Positions 1-9,358 of a DNA stretch of 64,000 nucleotides are shown one piece after another. The notes below the pieces were generated by a model. The model did not search any database. It was not told where the DNA came from and saw only the letters and a program-made list of their open reading frames with translations. A program made the position numbers and the translations under genes. This DNA comes from Citrobacter sp. wls619 (GTDB lineage: Bacteria > Pseudomonadota > Gammaproteobacteria > Enterobacterales > Enterobacteriaceae). Positions within the stretch are counted from its first letter, which is position 1. Each line of letters opens with the position of its first letter. Location: NCBI RefSeq assembly GCF_005281345.1, contig NZ_SZXJ01000027.1, positions 345,309-409,308 on the forward strand. Reading direction: 5' to 3'.

Positions 1-88
1 CGGCGTTTGGGCGATGCAGGGTGAAATTTTCCCGTCAGTCACGTTCTCTGAGGTTGACGCGCTACTCTTGCCCCGGTTTTGTCACTGA
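1..88 (+). CDS. C-terminal end of an unidentified protein, possibly EAL-domain (partial)
   Basis: An open frame from base 2 runs off the left edge and ends at TGA 86-88, leaving 28 residues that begin GVWAMQGEIFP. A hairpin follows and sapF ends just beyond, so this gene is convergent with sap. The pattern 'a-QG-x-x-F/W-P' resembles the end of degenerate EAL domains, and from memory Salmonella carries an EAL-like gene (STM1697) next to sapF. The fragment is too short for a firm family call. Confidence 0.4.
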   Translation, partial: GVWAMQGEIFPSVTFSEVDALLLPRFCH

Positions 89-99
89 TGACTGAACGG

Positions 100-125
100 A
101 TAGCCCTCCCGTCCTGGTGGGCTAT
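100..125. terminator. Hairpin between the left-end gene and sapF
   Basis: ATAGCCC (100-106) pairs with GGGCTAT (119-125) and is followed by TATTT on the plus strand. It sits between two convergent genes and probably terminates both. Confidence 0.6.
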
Positions 126-132
126 TATTTCA

Positions 133-939
133 TTAACGATCTTTCCGCCAGGCATCGGCGGTAAGCGCCTCGCCAAAATGCCCTGCAATCAGACGACGGG
201 TCAGTTCATGCAGCGGAGAGGCCAGCACATCCGCCGTACTGCCGCGCTCGACAACTTCGCCCTGATGCATGACTAACACCTGGTCGCTGATGTGTTTCAT
301 CATCCCAATGTGTTGGGTCACATAGATATACGAAATCCCCTGTTTTTCCTGTAATTCCAGCATCAGGTTGATGAGCTGCGATCGCATCGACATATCCAGA
401 GAGGCCAGCGCTTCGTCGGCGATAATCACTTTGGGGCGCAAAATCAGCGCACGGGCAAGCCCTAGGCGTTGTTTTTGCCCTGGCGCAAGCATATGCGGAT
501 AGTAGCTAACATGATCAGGTAGCAGACCCACCATACGCATGGTTTCCACAATCTGTTTGCGGCGCTGTTCTGGCTCCAGATCGGTATTCAGGCGTAACGG
601 AAAATCGAGGATCTGCGAAATACGTTGGCGCGGATTAAGCGACGTGGACGGATCCTGGAAAATCATACGAATACGCTGACTACGAAATGAATAATCGCCA
701 TATTTTAGCGGATGATCGTCAATCAGCAGCTCGCCGCTGCTCGGCTCAACCATCCCAGCCAGCATTTTTGCCAGCGTAGACTTGCCTGAGCCGTTCTCGC
801 CAATAATGGCGAGCGTCTGGCGTTCACGCAGCGTAAAGCTCAGCGGTTTAACGGCTTCGACGGTCTGGCGGCGAAATAATCCCGTCCGGTAGCGAAAGGT
901 TTTGCTCAGATTGCGAACTTCGAGCAGGGTTTCTACCAT
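133..939 (-). CDS. sapF: SapF, ATP-binding subunit of the Sap peptide ABC transporter
   Basis: 268 residues. One of the two ATPases of the inner-membrane Sap importer, associated with antimicrobial-peptide resistance, putrescine export and potassium uptake in enterics. Walker A GENGSGKS lies at residues 47-54, the signature appears as LAPGQKQR (P in place of the usual S) and Walker B is VIIADEAL. The length is that of the family. It is last in the sapABCDF operon, one base after sapD. The modified signature is, from memory, also seen in E. coli SapF. Confidence 0.95.
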   Translation of the reverse strand: MVETLLEVRNLSKTFRYRTGLFRRQTVEAVKPLSFTLRERQTLAIIGENGSGKSTLAKMLAGMVEPSSGELLIDDHPLKYGDYSFRSQRIRMIFQDPSTSLNPRQRISQILDFPLRLNTDLEPEQRRKQIVETMRMVGLLPDHVSYYPHMLAPGQKQRLGLARALILRPKVIIADEALASLDMSMRSQLINLMLELQEKQGISYIYVTQHIGMMKHISDQVLVMHQGEVVERGSTADVLASPLHELTRRLIAGHFGEALTADAWRKDR

Positions 940-940
940 C

Positions 941-1933
941 TCACTCTCTCTCCATGTTCAGGGGGAAATGACAGGCGTAGAGATGATTCTTTGCTCCGGT
1001 CAGTCTTGGGGTTTCAATGCATTCGCGCTGCGCATAAGGGCAACGTGGCCCCAGACGACAGCCGATAGGCAACTGTTCTAACAACGGAATTGCTCCTGGC
1101 ATGGTATTCAGGCGGCTTTTATGCGGCATTGCGCTACCAAAATCAGGAATGGCGCGAATCAACGCTTGCGTATAAGGGTGATGGGGTATCGTCACCAAAT
1201 CTTTACTGGGCGCGGTTTCCACCGTTTGTCCGCAGTACATTACGTTGATTTTGTCTGCCCATTGGCTGAGCATTTGCAGGTCATGGCTGATCAACAAAAT
1301 GGTGGTATTGCTGTTTTGATTCAGTCGGGTCAGCAGACGAAAAATTTGCGCCTGGGTTGTGGGTTCCATCGCATTAGTGGGTTCATCAGCGATCAGCAGG
1401 CGAGGTTGGTTTGCCAGTGCGATGGCGATCATGACCTTCTGGCACTCGCCGTCGGTCAGTTCATAAGGGAAACTGCGCATTGCATCTTTATGATCTTTTA
1501 TCCCGACGCGGTGCAACAGTTCAATCGCGCGGCGTTTGCGCCAGCCAATACGTTGCCACCAGCGCCCTTTGTAAGTCCAGGCGGGAATGTTTTGCATCAG
1601 TTGGCGTCCAATACGTTCGGACGGATCCAGACAAGACTGCGGCTCCTGAAAGATCATGGACACGTTATGGCCGACCAGCTTACGTCGCTCGCGGGCGGAA
1701 AGGCGCAACAGGTCGATATCATCAAAACGCATGCGGTCCGCGGTAACGCGCCAGTTATCTTTGGCGACGCCGCAGATGGCCTTAGCGATCAAACTTTTAC
1801 CTGAACCCGATTCACCGACCAGTCCACGGATCTCACCTTCGTTTAGCGTCATGCTGACGCGGTCAACCGCTTTCACCCAGTCGTCACCGGTCCTGAATTC
1901 GATAGTCAGATTGCGGATATCCAGTAATGGCAT
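941..1933 (-). CDS. sapD: SapD, ATP-binding subunit of the Sap transporter
   Basis: 330 residues. Oligopeptide-type ABC ATPase. Walker A GESGSGKS is at residues 40-47, the signature is degenerate (LTDGECQK), Walker B is LLIADEP, and the C-terminal oligopeptide/dipeptide-transporter extension contains the cysteine pattern [14 protein letters not shown]. In E. coli SapD is also linked to Trk potassium uptake. The stop of sapC overlaps its start (ATAATG junction at 1933), indicating translational coupling. Confidence 0.95.
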   Translation of the reverse strand: MPLLDIRNLTIEFRTGDDWVKAVDRVSMTLNEGEIRGLVGESGSGKSLIAKAICGVAKDNWRVTADRMRFDDIDLLRLSARERRKLVGHNVSMIFQEPQSCLDPSERIGRQLMQNIPAWTYKGRWWQRIGWRKRRAIELLHRVGIKDHKDAMRSFPYELTDGECQKVMIAIALANQPRLLIADEPTNAMEPTTQAQIFRLLTRLNQNSNTTILLISHDLQMLSQWADKINVMYCGQTVETAPSKDLVTIPHHPYTQALIRAIPDFGSAMPHKSRLNTMPGAIPLLEQLPIGCRLGPRCPYAQRECIETPRLTGAKNHLYACHFPLNMERE

Positions 1934-2823
1934 TATTCCACCCCCGCAATAATTGCGCGGCGTACGCCGTCACCTAACAGGTTTACCAGCAGCACACTTA
2001 TCATAATTGCCGCTCCGGGCAGCATGACTGTCCATGGCGCAACATAGATCAACTCCAGCGCATCGCCGAGCATGGCGCCCCATTCAGGCGAGGGCAGTTG
2101 TGCGCCGAGATCAAGGAAGCCCAGGGCGGCGATATCCAGAATCGCCATTGACAGTGATCGGGTGATTTCAGTGATAAGACCGGCAGTGATATTCGGCAGA
2201 ATCGCAAACCACAGGATATTGAGCGTGCTCGCGCCATCCAGACGAGCGGCAATGACATACTCTTTTTCCAGCTCGTCATGCACCATGCTGTAGACAGAGC
2301 GCACCATACGCGGTAGCAAAGCCAGCCAGACGGCGAACATCGCATGCGTCAGATGTGGCCCGGCAAAAGCCACCACAATAATGGCCAGCAGTAGCGATGG
2401 AATTGACAGCAGGGTATCCAGAATATGGTTCAGCACCGCTGAGCGTAGCCCGTGCGTTGCCCCGGCAACCACGCCCAGCAACAGACCGCAGAGTGTGGCG
2501 GCGAGGGTAACGACAAACGCGCCGCCAACGGTCGGGGCCGCGCCGCTGAGCAGTCGGCTTAATACGTCGCGACCCAGATCGTCGGTTCCGAGGAAGAATG
2601 ACACTTCGCCATAGCGTGACCAGGACGGTGGCAACAGTTGGTAGCCGAGAAATTGCTGATCGATGCCGTAAGGGGCAAACCAGCCACCAAACACACACAG
2701 AATGACCAGTCCCGCACAACCGTACAGACCCACCATCGCAGAAGCATCGCCATAAAAATTACGCCATGCGGTGCGTAGCGTTCCGGGCGGGCGCTTCTCG
2801 CTATATACGCTATCGTAGGGCAT
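1933..2823 (-). CDS. sapC: SapC, permease subunit of the Sap transporter
   Basis: 296 residues. Inner-membrane permease of the DppC/OppC type, with about six hydrophobic segments, the first near residues 32-50. The permease-to-ATPase coupling loop ([14 protein letters not shown]...NILPN-like) is visible near residues 190-215. The coding region overlaps sapB by 14 bases, so the transporter genes are translationally coupled. Confidence 0.95.
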   Translation of the reverse strand: MPYDSVYSEKRPPGTLRTAWRNFYGDASAMVGLYGCAGLVILCVFGGWFAPYGIDQQFLGYQLLPPSWSRYGEVSFFLGTDDLGRDVLSRLLSGAAPTVGGAFVVTLAATLCGLLLGVVAGATHGLRSAVLNHILDTLLSIPSLLLAIIVVAFAGPHLTHAMFAVWLALLPRMVRSVYSMVHDELEKEYVIAARLDGASTLNILWFAILPNITAGLITEITRSLSMAILDIAALGFLDLGAQLPSPEWGAMLGDALELIYVAPWTVMLPGAAIMISVLLVNLLGDGVRRAIIAGVE

Positions 2824-3775
2824 ACCATTCCTTATGTTTCAGAGGGTTAGCCATGGCACCCAAAATATCAGAGATGACGTTAACGATAATAACCAGGGAG
2901 CCAATCACCATCACACCAGCCGAAATAGCGGCGTAATCTTGCTGGCGAATCGCGTTAATCAACCAACGCCCCAGCCCTGGCCAGCTAAAGACCATCTCGG
3001 TGATCATCGCCAGCGTCAGCATGGTGGAAAACTGTAATCCAAGACGAGGAATGACCGGCGGAAGGGCGTTGTGCAATACGTGGCGACGCAGAATGGTGAA
3101 GCGTGACAAACCGCGCGTGGCTGCCGCTTTAACATAGTTCTGATCGAAGACCTCAATGGTGCTGATACGCATCAGGCGGATGACCTCCGTCGTGGGCGCG
3201 ACGGCAAGCGTCAATACCGGAAGCACCATATGACGGATTGCGCTGACCAACATTTCGTCGCGCCAGGGGGAGTCAGAGATCCACGCATCAATAATGGCGA
3301 AACCGGTCACCGGTTTTACTTCGTAAAGCAAATCGAAGCGTCCCGAAACGGGTAACCAGCCGAGAGTCAGTGAGAAGAGGAGCGTCAGCAGTAGCGCCAG
3401 CCAAAAAACGGGAATAGAAAACCCCATCAGAGCCAATGCGCTGATGCAGCGATCCTGCCATTTATTACGTGTGATGCCGGCCAGCATGCCGATAGGGATC
3501 CCGACCATCAGCGCAAACCCAAAGGCCAGAATACACAGTTCCATCGTGGCTGGGAAAACCTCTTTCAGCTGTTCTGAGATTAACTGACCGTTAATGCTGG
3601 AAACGCCAAAATCCCAGTGAATCAGACCGTTGAACCAGAATATCCAGGCGTTCCACAGCGATGCGCCTTGTAACGGCGCATGGGGGGTGAAGTAGCTCAG
3701 GCTGAACCCAATGAATGTCAGGAAGAACAGGGTGACCAGCAGCAATAAGAAGCGACGCAAGGTGAAGATAATCAT
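2810..3775 (-). CDS. sapB: SapB, permease subunit of the Sap transporter
   Basis: 321 residues. DppB/OppB-type permease, with an N-terminal membrane segment at residues 8-27 and the conserved coupling motif ([11 protein letters not shown]) near residues 218-229. Partner of SapC. The start overlaps the end of sapA by four bases (ATGA-type overlap at 3772-3775). Confidence 0.95.
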   Translation of the reverse strand: MIIFTLRRFLLLLVTLFFLTFIGFSLSYFTPHAPLQGASLWNAWIFWFNGLIHWDFGVSSINGQLISEQLKEVFPATMELCILAFGFALMVGIPIGMLAGITRNKWQDRCISALALMGFSIPVFWLALLLTLLFSLTLGWLPVSGRFDLLYEVKPVTGFAIIDAWISDSPWRDEMLVSAIRHMVLPVLTLAVAPTTEVIRLMRISTIEVFDQNYVKAAATRGLSRFTILRRHVLHNALPPVIPRLGLQFSTMLTLAMITEMVFSWPGLGRWLINAIRQQDYAAISAGVMVIGSLVIIVNVISDILGAMANPLKHKEWYALR

Positions 3776-5415
3776 GGTTTTTTCACCTCATCAGTCTTTT
3801 CCCTGGAAACCCCGGCAAAGGAGGCATTCCCGAACGGACTTAGCACCAGACCTTTGATGTCATAGCGGTAAGCCTGTAGACGCAATGATGAGGCCAACGG
3901 CAGGATTGGCAACTCTTGCGCCAGGATATTTTGTGCTTCGTCATAGGCGTCAATACGTGAGGAGAGCTGCTGCGAAGACAATGCTTTGCGCAGTATGTTG
4001 TCGAACTGCGGATTACACCAGTGCGCGAAGTTGGTCTGTGAGTTGATAGCGGCACAACTGAGCAGCGGTCGGAAAAAACTGTCAGGATCGTTACTGTCCG
4101 TCGCCCAACCGGACAACGTCAGATCATGGTTCATATCCATTAATCGCGCCTCCTGAAAACGACCTTCAACCGGGATGATCTTCACTTTCACACCCACCTG
4201 CGCCATATCTGCCTGGATCAGTTCCGCTGTTTTCAGCGGACTCGGGTTCCAGGCCTGAGAGCTGGTCGGGACCCACAGTTGCAACGTCAGGTTCTCCAGT
4301 CCCAGTGCTTTTAACTGCTCACGGGATTTAGCCGGGTTGTATTCAGTAATCTTAGCTTCGTTGTCATAAGCCCACGAGGCGCGGGGTAAAATAGATGCCG
4401 CAGTTTCTGCTGTACCGTAGTAGATAGACTGCATCAGACGCTGGTTATTAATGGCCAGCGCCAGCGCATGCCGCACGGCAGGGTTATCCAGCGGCGGTTT
4501 ATTGGTGTTGAATGCCAGATAGGCAATGTTCATTCCAGGACGCAGCGTCAGGCGCAGACGAGGGTCATCACGTAATATGGTGAGCTGACTGGCCGCGGGC
4601 CAGGCCAGAACGTCGCACTCCCCGGTCAGAAGCTTTGATAACCGTCCGGTTCCGCCTGAACCGAGATCCACAACGACCTGTGGCATCAGAGGCGTGCCGC
4701 GCCAGAATTTCTCGTGGCGTTGTAGCCGAATATATTGTCCCGCGCGGTTTTCTGAAAGCAGGAACGGTCCGGTGCCGACGGGCTGCCTGTCGAGTAATTC
4801 CTGGCGATCCTGTTTGGCCAGTTGTGTGGCATATTCAGCCGACATTACGGAGGCATAGTGTGTCGCCAGATGCCACAGGAAGGAGGCATCTGGCTGAGTC
4901 AGACGAAATTCAACCGTGTTGTTATCCAGCTTGCGCACGCTTTGCACGTTGTCAGCGAATTGCAGACTATCGAAGTAGGGAAAGCTGCTGCCATTGACGT
5001 TGTGCCACGGATGGTGGCGGTCAAAGATGCGCTCGAAGGTAAACACCACATCATCTGCATTTAGCTTACGGGTAGGCGTAAACCAGGCCGTCTTTTGAAA
5101 CGAGACGTCGCGGCGCAAGTGGAAACGGTAGGTTGCGCCGTTGTCCAGCACTTCCCAGCTCTCAGCCAGTTCTGGCACCAGTCGGTAGGTGTACGGGTCC
5201 ACATCAAGCAGCCGGTCATAGAGTTGGGCAGCCAGGGTGTCGACAATCAGGCCGCTGCTCGCTTTCTGTGGGTTGAATGTATTGACTTGCCCGCTGACGC
5301 AATAGACAAAGCCGCTGTCACGGATATCAGCGTGCGTGGTCTGCAGAGGCGCGGCAACAGCCTGACCACTCAGAAGTCCAGCCATCACGATCAGAGTTGA
5401 TAAAACCAGGCGCAT
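3772..5415 (-). CDS. sapA: SapA, periplasmic peptide-binding protein of the Sap transporter
   Basis: 547 residues. Solute-binding protein of family 5 (DppA/OppA type). The N-terminus [18 protein letters not shown] followed by AVAA is a clear signal peptide. It delivers peptides to SapBC, and in Salmonella and Haemophilus it binds antimicrobial peptides. It is first in the operon, so the promoter should lie in the long upstream gap. The Shine-Dalgarno signal before the ATG is weak. Confidence 0.95.
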   Translation of the reverse strand: MRLVLSTLIVMAGLLSGQAVAAPLQTTHADIRDSGFVYCVSGQVNTFNPQKASSGLIVDTLAAQLYDRLLDVDPYTYRLVPELAESWEVLDNGATYRFHLRRDVSFQKTAWFTPTRKLNADDVVFTFERIFDRHHPWHNVNGSSFPYFDSLQFADNVQSVRKLDNNTVEFRLTQPDASFLWHLATHYASVMSAEYATQLAKQDRQELLDRQPVGTGPFLLSENRAGQYIRLQRHEKFWRGTPLMPQVVVDLGSGGTGRLSKLLTGECDVLAWPAASQLTILRDDPRLRLTLRPGMNIAYLAFNTNKPPLDNPAVRHALALAINNQRLMQSIYYGTAETAASILPRASWAYDNEAKITEYNPAKSREQLKALGLENLTLQLWVPTSSQAWNPSPLKTAELIQADMAQVGVKVKIIPVEGRFQEARLMDMNHDLTLSGWATDSNDPDSFFRPLLSCAAINSQTNFAHWCNPQFDNILRKALSSQQLSSRIDAYDEAQNILAQELPILPLASSLRLQAYRYDIKGLVLSPFGNASFAGVSREKTDEVKKP

Positions 5416-5951
5416 AATTTTAAGGGACTATGAATAAAGAAGCTATCTTACTAATATTTAATGACATTCGCCATTACCGTTTGAGTTTGGGGGCAACCAT
5501 ACCGTTAGTTGCAAATTCAACGTTGCGGCCTGGTCAATATTCATACCAGCGCTCCACTTTGAATATAACTCATAAACTATCTTAGCATTTTCATGCCTCA
5601 TCTGACCCATAATAAACGAAGCGCGAGCCTCGTGAGGGTATAGCTATGCCAAATTTATGTGCTGGAGTGGCGTAAGTACCGAACCTTAAGGAAGGGATAG
5701 CGTTAAAGAGAATCAGGAAGGGGACAGAAATCATATGCATGCTGAACTATAATCATTCAGGTAGTGGTGTATGTTAATTACAGAGCAACAATGCCAAAAT
5801 ATCTAATTATTTCATCGTATTACTTATCCATTTTTTCTGACGTCTTTATTTTCTACACCCGGCGTATGTTAATGGTTTCTATTGGTTATTACAGGTGATT
5901 TGACTATCCGGTTATCAATGACCTTCTTGTGGCCATCTAACCATTAATGGA
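5416..5951. other. 536-bp gap between sapA and the NTF2-like gene
   Basis: AT-rich and divergent between sapA (minus) and the gene at 5961 (plus), so it should hold both promoters. I see no convincing ORF; the longest start-stop runs near 5646 encode fewer than 12 residues. I did not find a clear operator. In E. coli K-12 ymjA and the puu genes lie on this side of sapA; no trace of them is recognisable here. Confidence 0.5.
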
Positions 5952-5960
5952 ATGATTACT

Positions 5961-6413
5961 ATGAAGAAATTACTTGGTTTTGCCGTTTCACTGATCTTTT
6001 TATCGGGCCCCGTTTTTGCAACGACGGCTCCAGAATGTGTGAAGGTGGACAAAGCACAAATCGAAGCACTATTCGACAAGTGGAATGAATCACTGAAAAC
6101 GGGTAACGCGAAGACGGTCTCCGAAAATTATCTTAGTGATGCCGTATTACTGCCCACAGTATCGAATAAAGCCCGGTTAACAGATGCTGAACGTGAGGAT
6201 TATTTTGAACATTTCCTGGCGAAGAAACCGACCGGGAAAATTGACAGTCGAACTATTCGCCTTGGCTGTAATAAGGCGATTGATGCTGGTACTTATACCT
6301 TCACCTTCGCAGATAAATCGACCGTTTCGGCCCGGTATACGTTTACTTACGCGTGGGATGGGAAGGCGTGGAAAATTTCCACCCACCATTCTTCAGCAAT
6401 GCCTGAGGGGTAA
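5961..6413 (+). CDS. Secreted NTF2-like (SnoaL / CaMKII-association-like) protein
   Basis: 150 residues from ATG 5961 (MKKLLGFAVSLIFLS...), chosen over ATG 5952 because a typical signal peptide begins with MKK and the weak TGGA at 5948-5951 is spaced for it. After cleavage near VFA-TT the body looks like a single NTF2-fold domain: an N-terminal helix (AQIEALFDKWNESLKTGN), a loop with YLSDAVLLP, and C-terminal strands ending WKISTHHSSAMP. Such domains are found in small enzymes and binding proteins; the ligand is unknown. C29 and C101 (numbered from 5952) could form a disulphide in the periplasm. It converges with qnrB. Confidence 0.7.
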   Translation: MKKLLGFAVSLIFLSGPVFATTAPECVKVDKAQIEALFDKWNESLKTGNAKTVSENYLSDAVLLPTVSNKARLTDAEREDYFEHFLAKKPTGKIDSRTIRLGCNKAIDAGTYTFTFADKSTVSARYTFTYAWDGKAWKISTHHSSAMPEG

Positions 6414-6421
6414 CAGAACAG

Positions 6422-6458
6422 ATACACAGGGGCGGGGATTCACCGCTCCCTGGTGTAT
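6422..6458. terminator. Imperfect hairpin between convergent genes
   Basis: ATACAC (6422-6427) pairs with GTGTAT (6453-6458), and inner GGG/CCC and CGG/CCG pairs extend the stem. It is located between the NTF2-like gene and qnrB, both of which end here. There is no strong T run. Confidence 0.4.
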
Positions 6459-6479
6459 TGCGGGCTTGCTTAGCCAGGG

Positions 6480-7124
6480 CTAACCGATAATGGCAATCCC
6501 AAGCCGTTCCATGATCAAAGAGGCCTGGTAGCTATCTATCTTAACGCCTTGTAAATCGACGCCCCGAACATCTAAATCACCCAGTTCAGAATTGGTCAGA
6601 TCGCAATGCGTGAAGTTCGCAGCTCGCCAGTCGAACGACGTAAACTCACCACCAGAGAGATCGGAGCCGCTAAATGTTGCGCCGAGTATCTGCGTGCCAA
6701 TCCAACGGTTTTCCCACAGCTCACACTTTTCTAACACGACTTTTGAAAAATTGGCGTAACTCAGGTTGGTGTTGGTGATGTATGCGCTGCAGAACCAGGT
6801 GCGCGTGGTTATCATATTCATAAAACTTGCGCCGCGAAAATCCGCACCTTGAGCGCGGCATTCGCGGATTTCAACACCCAGTGCGCTGACATTTCTGAAG
6901 TCTGCCATTGATAAATCACAGCTTTTAAAGATGGCATCCTTCAGGATAGCTCGGCTGAAATGACACCCTTTTTGGCTCTCACGGTCGTAAAACTGACAAC
7001 CGATAAATTCAGTGCCACTAAGGTCGGTGCCAGAAAAGTCGCAGTTAAAAAACGTGCTGTTTTCAATTTTCGCCCCGGTAAAGCGATTCCTGTCAATTTT
7101 TTCGCCTACTAACGCTAGAGTCAT
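6480..7124 (-). CDS. qnrB: QnrB-family pentapeptide-repeat protein (quinolone resistance)
   Basis: 214 residues, the full QnrB length. The protein binds DNA gyrase and topoisomerase IV and protects them from quinolones. The sequence is almost entirely pentapeptide repeats (A/C-D/N-L/F-x-x, e.g. CDFSGTDLSGTEF, ADFRGASF, ANFSKVVLEKCELW, CDLTNSELGDLDV) with loop interruptions near residues 46-53 and 102-113 as in QnrB. The C-terminal dimer helix is YQASLIMERLGIAIIG. It matches recalled QnrB alleles along its whole length; the allele number cannot be assigned here. The start is supported by AGGA eight bases upstream. Adjacent sapA and the nearby psp locus are the classic chromosomal surroundings in Citrobacter, so this is a resident copy rather than an acquired one. 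Confidence 0.95.
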   Translation of the reverse strand: MTLALVGEKIDRNRFTGAKIENSTFFNCDFSGTDLSGTEFIGCQFYDRESQKGCHFSRAILKDAIFKSCDLSMADFRNVSALGVEIRECRAQGADFRGASFMNMITTRTWFCSAYITNTNLSYANFSKVVLEKCELWENRWIGTQILGATFSGSDLSGGEFTSFDWRAANFTHCDLTNSELGDLDVRGVDLQGVKIDSYQASLIMERLGIAIIG

Positions 7125-7134
7125 AATGCTAATC

Positions 7135-7150
7135 CTGTTTTTTTATACAG
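7135..7150 (-). promoter_or_regulatory. LexA (SOS) box upstream of qnrB
   Basis: CTGT-N8-ACAG (CTGTATAAAAAAACAG on the minus strand), 10 bases upstream of the qnrB ATG. It fits the enterobacterial LexA consensus CTG-N10-CAG with the A/T-rich centre and is the box known to make qnrB inducible by DNA damage, including by quinolones. Confidence 0.93.
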
Positions 7151-7199
7151 TATTTGCATCATGGTAAACTGATTACAGTCCTCGCGTCAAACGACCAAC

Positions 7200-7841
7200 T
7201 TATTCGCCGATAGCGTTAGCCTGACGGGCGTACAGGTAGGCGGTTGCTCTGGACACGCCCAGATGCTGCGCCACCGTATCCATGGATTTTCGTACGTTCA
7301 GTAAACCTTCTTTACGCAATTGTTGAATCAGTACCTTTCTGTCTTCTGTTTTCAGCGCTCTCGCCGTTGTTGCGCGTTTAGCTGCAAAATCATCAATACG
7401 CTGGCGAATCACTTCATTACTGCCAGGGTCGAGGTGTTCGCTGACAGGTGAGCACTCGGTTTCAGTAAACCGTGCCAGCGCACTCTGCATCCCGCGAAAT
7501 AGCGTCATATCAACATTCAGGCAAAGCGCCGCGACGTATTTGCCTTGTTCGTCCTTGATGCCAATAGAGGTACTTTTTACCGGGCGACCATCCGCAAACT
7601 GATTGCTGTAGTTGGCAACAATGTTGGGAAAATCAGCTGATGCGATCCGTGCCAGGCCAAGCTCCGTTGCGGGCTGGCCAGGTTTGCGGCCGGACAGATT
7701 ATTGTGTATGGATAAGATCGCATGCTCAGGGTTCTTGAGGTCATGAACCACAACCTCGCAAAACGGAGAGAAGGTGTCGCTCAGTCCTTTGGCGATGATA
7801 TCAATTTGATTGAGTAGCGAGTTATCGTCGGTTTTTGGCAT
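7200..7841 (-). CDS. YheO/DauR-type transcriptional regulator (PAS-like + HTH)
   Basis: 213 residues. The N-terminal half is a YheO-like PAS domain (CEVVVHDLKNPEHAILSIHN, residues ~28-47, through KYVAALCLNVDMTLF). The C-terminal ~50 residues form a helix-turn-helix (MDTVAQHLGVSRATAYLYARQA). Family members such as DauR control amino-acid catabolic operons. It is the last gene of a ridA / dehydratase / regulator run on the minus strand, so it probably controls its own operon. A good GGAG ribosome site precedes the ATG. The effector is unknown; an amino acid or hydroxyamino acid is the natural guess. Confidence 0.85.
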   Translation of the reverse strand: MPKTDDNSLLNQIDIIAKGLSDTFSPFCEVVVHDLKNPEHAILSIHNNLSGRKPGQPATELGLARIASADFPNIVANYSNQFADGRPVKSTSIGIKDEQGKYVAALCLNVDMTLFRGMQSALARFTETECSPVSEHLDPGSNEVIRQRIDDFAAKRATTARALKTEDRKVLIQQLRKEGLLNVRKSMDTVAQHLGVSRATAYLYARQANAIGE

Positions 7842-7934
7842 GCCAGTCTCCTGCAGTGATGCCTGTTGCCATTATGGCGGCCAGTTTACAGCGTCCTGGG
7901 GCTTATTTTCCAGACTGGAACAGGCGCATAGCGA

Positions 7935-7961
7935 TAAGGTATCCGCATCGCAGATACCTTA
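7935..7961 (-). terminator. Hairpin just after the dehydratase gene
   Basis: TAAGGTATC (7935-7943) and GATACCTTA (7953-7961) form a 9-bp perfect stem with a 9-nt loop, seven bases beyond the dehydratase stop codon. No T run follows, so it may be a partial terminator or an mRNA-processing element that lowers expression of the downstream regulator. Confidence 0.45.
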
Positions 7962-7967
7962 ATGAGA

Positions 7968-8936
7968 TTACCCGGCAAGGAATTCACTGTAGCGGCTGAT
8001 ATCAACATTGCCGCCACTGATGATAATGCCGATTTTCTTTCCACGAAGGTCCGATTTTCGCGCTCTTGCGGCGGCAAAACCAAGACAGCCCGTTGGCTCC
8101 ACGACCATTTTCATTCGTTCCGCGATAAATTTCATTGCGGCAATTAATTCATCATCTGAAACCGTCAGAATATCGTTAACATGTTTCTGGATCAGTGGAA
8201 AGGTATGCTGTCCAAGATGTTGGGTTTGCGCGCCATCAGCAATGGTTTTCGGCGTATCGATATGCACAATTTTGCCACTGCGAAACGACTGTTGACCGTC
8301 GTTGCCTGCCTCAGGCTCTACACCATAGATAAGACAATCAGGGGACAAGTGTCGCGCGGCCAGTGCGGAACCCGATAGAAGACCGCCACCGCCCAGACAA
8401 ACAAAAAGGGCATCCAGAGCACCAACTTCTTCAATCAATTCTTTCGTGGCGGTACCCTGGCCTGCAATAACGTGCGGGTGATCGTAAGGTGGGATCAGCG
8501 TCAGTCCCTGTTTTTCTGCCAGATCCCGGCCAATTTTCTCACGATCTTCAGTGTAACGGTCGTACATCACGACATGTCCGCCATATCCTTTCGTGGCCGC
8601 AACTTTAGCGGCTGGCGCGTCGTGTGGCATGATAATTGTCGCCGGAATACCCAGCAATTTTGCGGACAGGGCAATTGCCTGAGCATGGTTTCCGGATGAA
8701 AAAGCCACGACGCCGGCTGCGCGCTGCTGTGGCGTAAACTGGCGCAAAGCGTTCATCGCGCCGCGAAACTTAAATGCCCCCATCCGCTGGAAGTTTTCGC
8801 ATTTAAAGAAAACGTCAGCGCCAAACTCTTCATTCACCGTTCGTGATGTCATAACCGGTGTCTTGTTAGCATAATCTGCGATGCGCTCAGCGGCCGCGGC
8901 AACATCGTGGTAATCAGGTTGTGTCATTTCAGTCAT
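7968..8936 (-). CDS. PLP-dependent threonine/serine or threo-3-hydroxyaspartate dehydratase family
   Basis: 322 residues, fold-type II PLP enzyme. The Schiff-base lysine is K56 (GAFKFRGA), substrate-carboxylate loop SSGNH at 80-84, phosphate-binding GGGGL at 182-186, and a metal-site motif E207...D213 as in serine racemase and threo-3-hydroxyaspartate ammonia-lyase. It is a short, single-domain form without an ACT regulatory domain. The product would be an enamine/2-imino acid, which the adjacent RidA can hydrolyse. Candidate substrates are L-threonine, L-serine, or threo-3-hydroxy-L-aspartate; serine racemase activity is also possible. The linked regulator suggests a catabolic role. Confidence 0.85.
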   Translation of the reverse strand: MTEMTQPDYHDVAAAAERIADYANKTPVMTSRTVNEEFGADVFFKCENFQRMGAFKFRGAMNALRQFTPQQRAAGVVAFSSGNHAQAIALSAKLLGIPATIIMPHDAPAAKVAATKGYGGHVVMYDRYTEDREKIGRDLAEKQGLTLIPPYDHPHVIAGQGTATKELIEEVGALDALFVCLGGGGLLSGSALAARHLSPDCLIYGVEPEAGNDGQQSFRSGKIVHIDTPKTIADGAQTQHLGQHTFPLIQKHVNDILTVSDDELIAAMKFIAERMKMVVEPTGCLGFAAARARKSDLRGKKIGIIISGGNVDISRYSEFLAG

Positions 8937-8962
8937 TGTTGTTCACCTGTAGCAGTTAAAAG

Positions 8963-9358
8963 TCACACTTGTTGTGCTAACGCGATGGCTTCAATTTCTA
9001 CGGCAAAGCCATAATGAAGCTCTGCAACGCCAGCGACAGCACGGGCTGGACGGGAATCACCGATCCATTCGCCGTAGATCCGATTAAACGTCGGCCACTG
9101 GTTAATGTCCGTGACATAGACGCGTACCGATACCAGTTGCTGACGAGAAACACCGGCTCCTGCCAGACAAGCATCAACATTCTGTAGAGCCAGTCTGGTC
9201 TGTTCTTCAAAAGACGCATCCGCTTTTCTTTCGCCATTAGCGGTGACAGGAAGCTGTCCGGAAATGAAAACGAATCCTCCGGCAGTCACACTATGTGAGT
9301 AATGGCCCGCTGGCGGGAAGCTATCCGTCGTTGTGTTCAGGGTAATATTGGTGGGCAT
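8963..9358 (-). CDS. RidA-family imine/enamine deaminase
   Basis: 131 residues. YjgF/YER057c/UK114 family: hydrolyses reactive 2-aminoacrylate-type imines released by PLP dehydratases. The conserved arginine is R106 (SRPARAVAG) and the C-terminal strand is EIEAIA. It is the first gene of the operon, 26 bases before the dehydratase, and functionally partnered with it. GGAG lies before the ATG. It is a second RidA type, distinct from the housekeeping ridA, which should lie elsewhere. Confidence 0.9.
   Translation of the reverse strand: MPTNITLNTTTDSFPPAGHYSHSVTAGGFVFISGQLPVTANGERKADASFEEQTRLALQNVDACLAGAGVSRQQLVSVRVYVTDINQWPTFNRIYGEWIGDSRPARAVAGVAELHYGFAVEIEAIALAQQV

Noticed and set aside
1121-1804. 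227-codon plus-strand frame opposite sapD
   Set aside because: Antisense shadow inside the sap operon.
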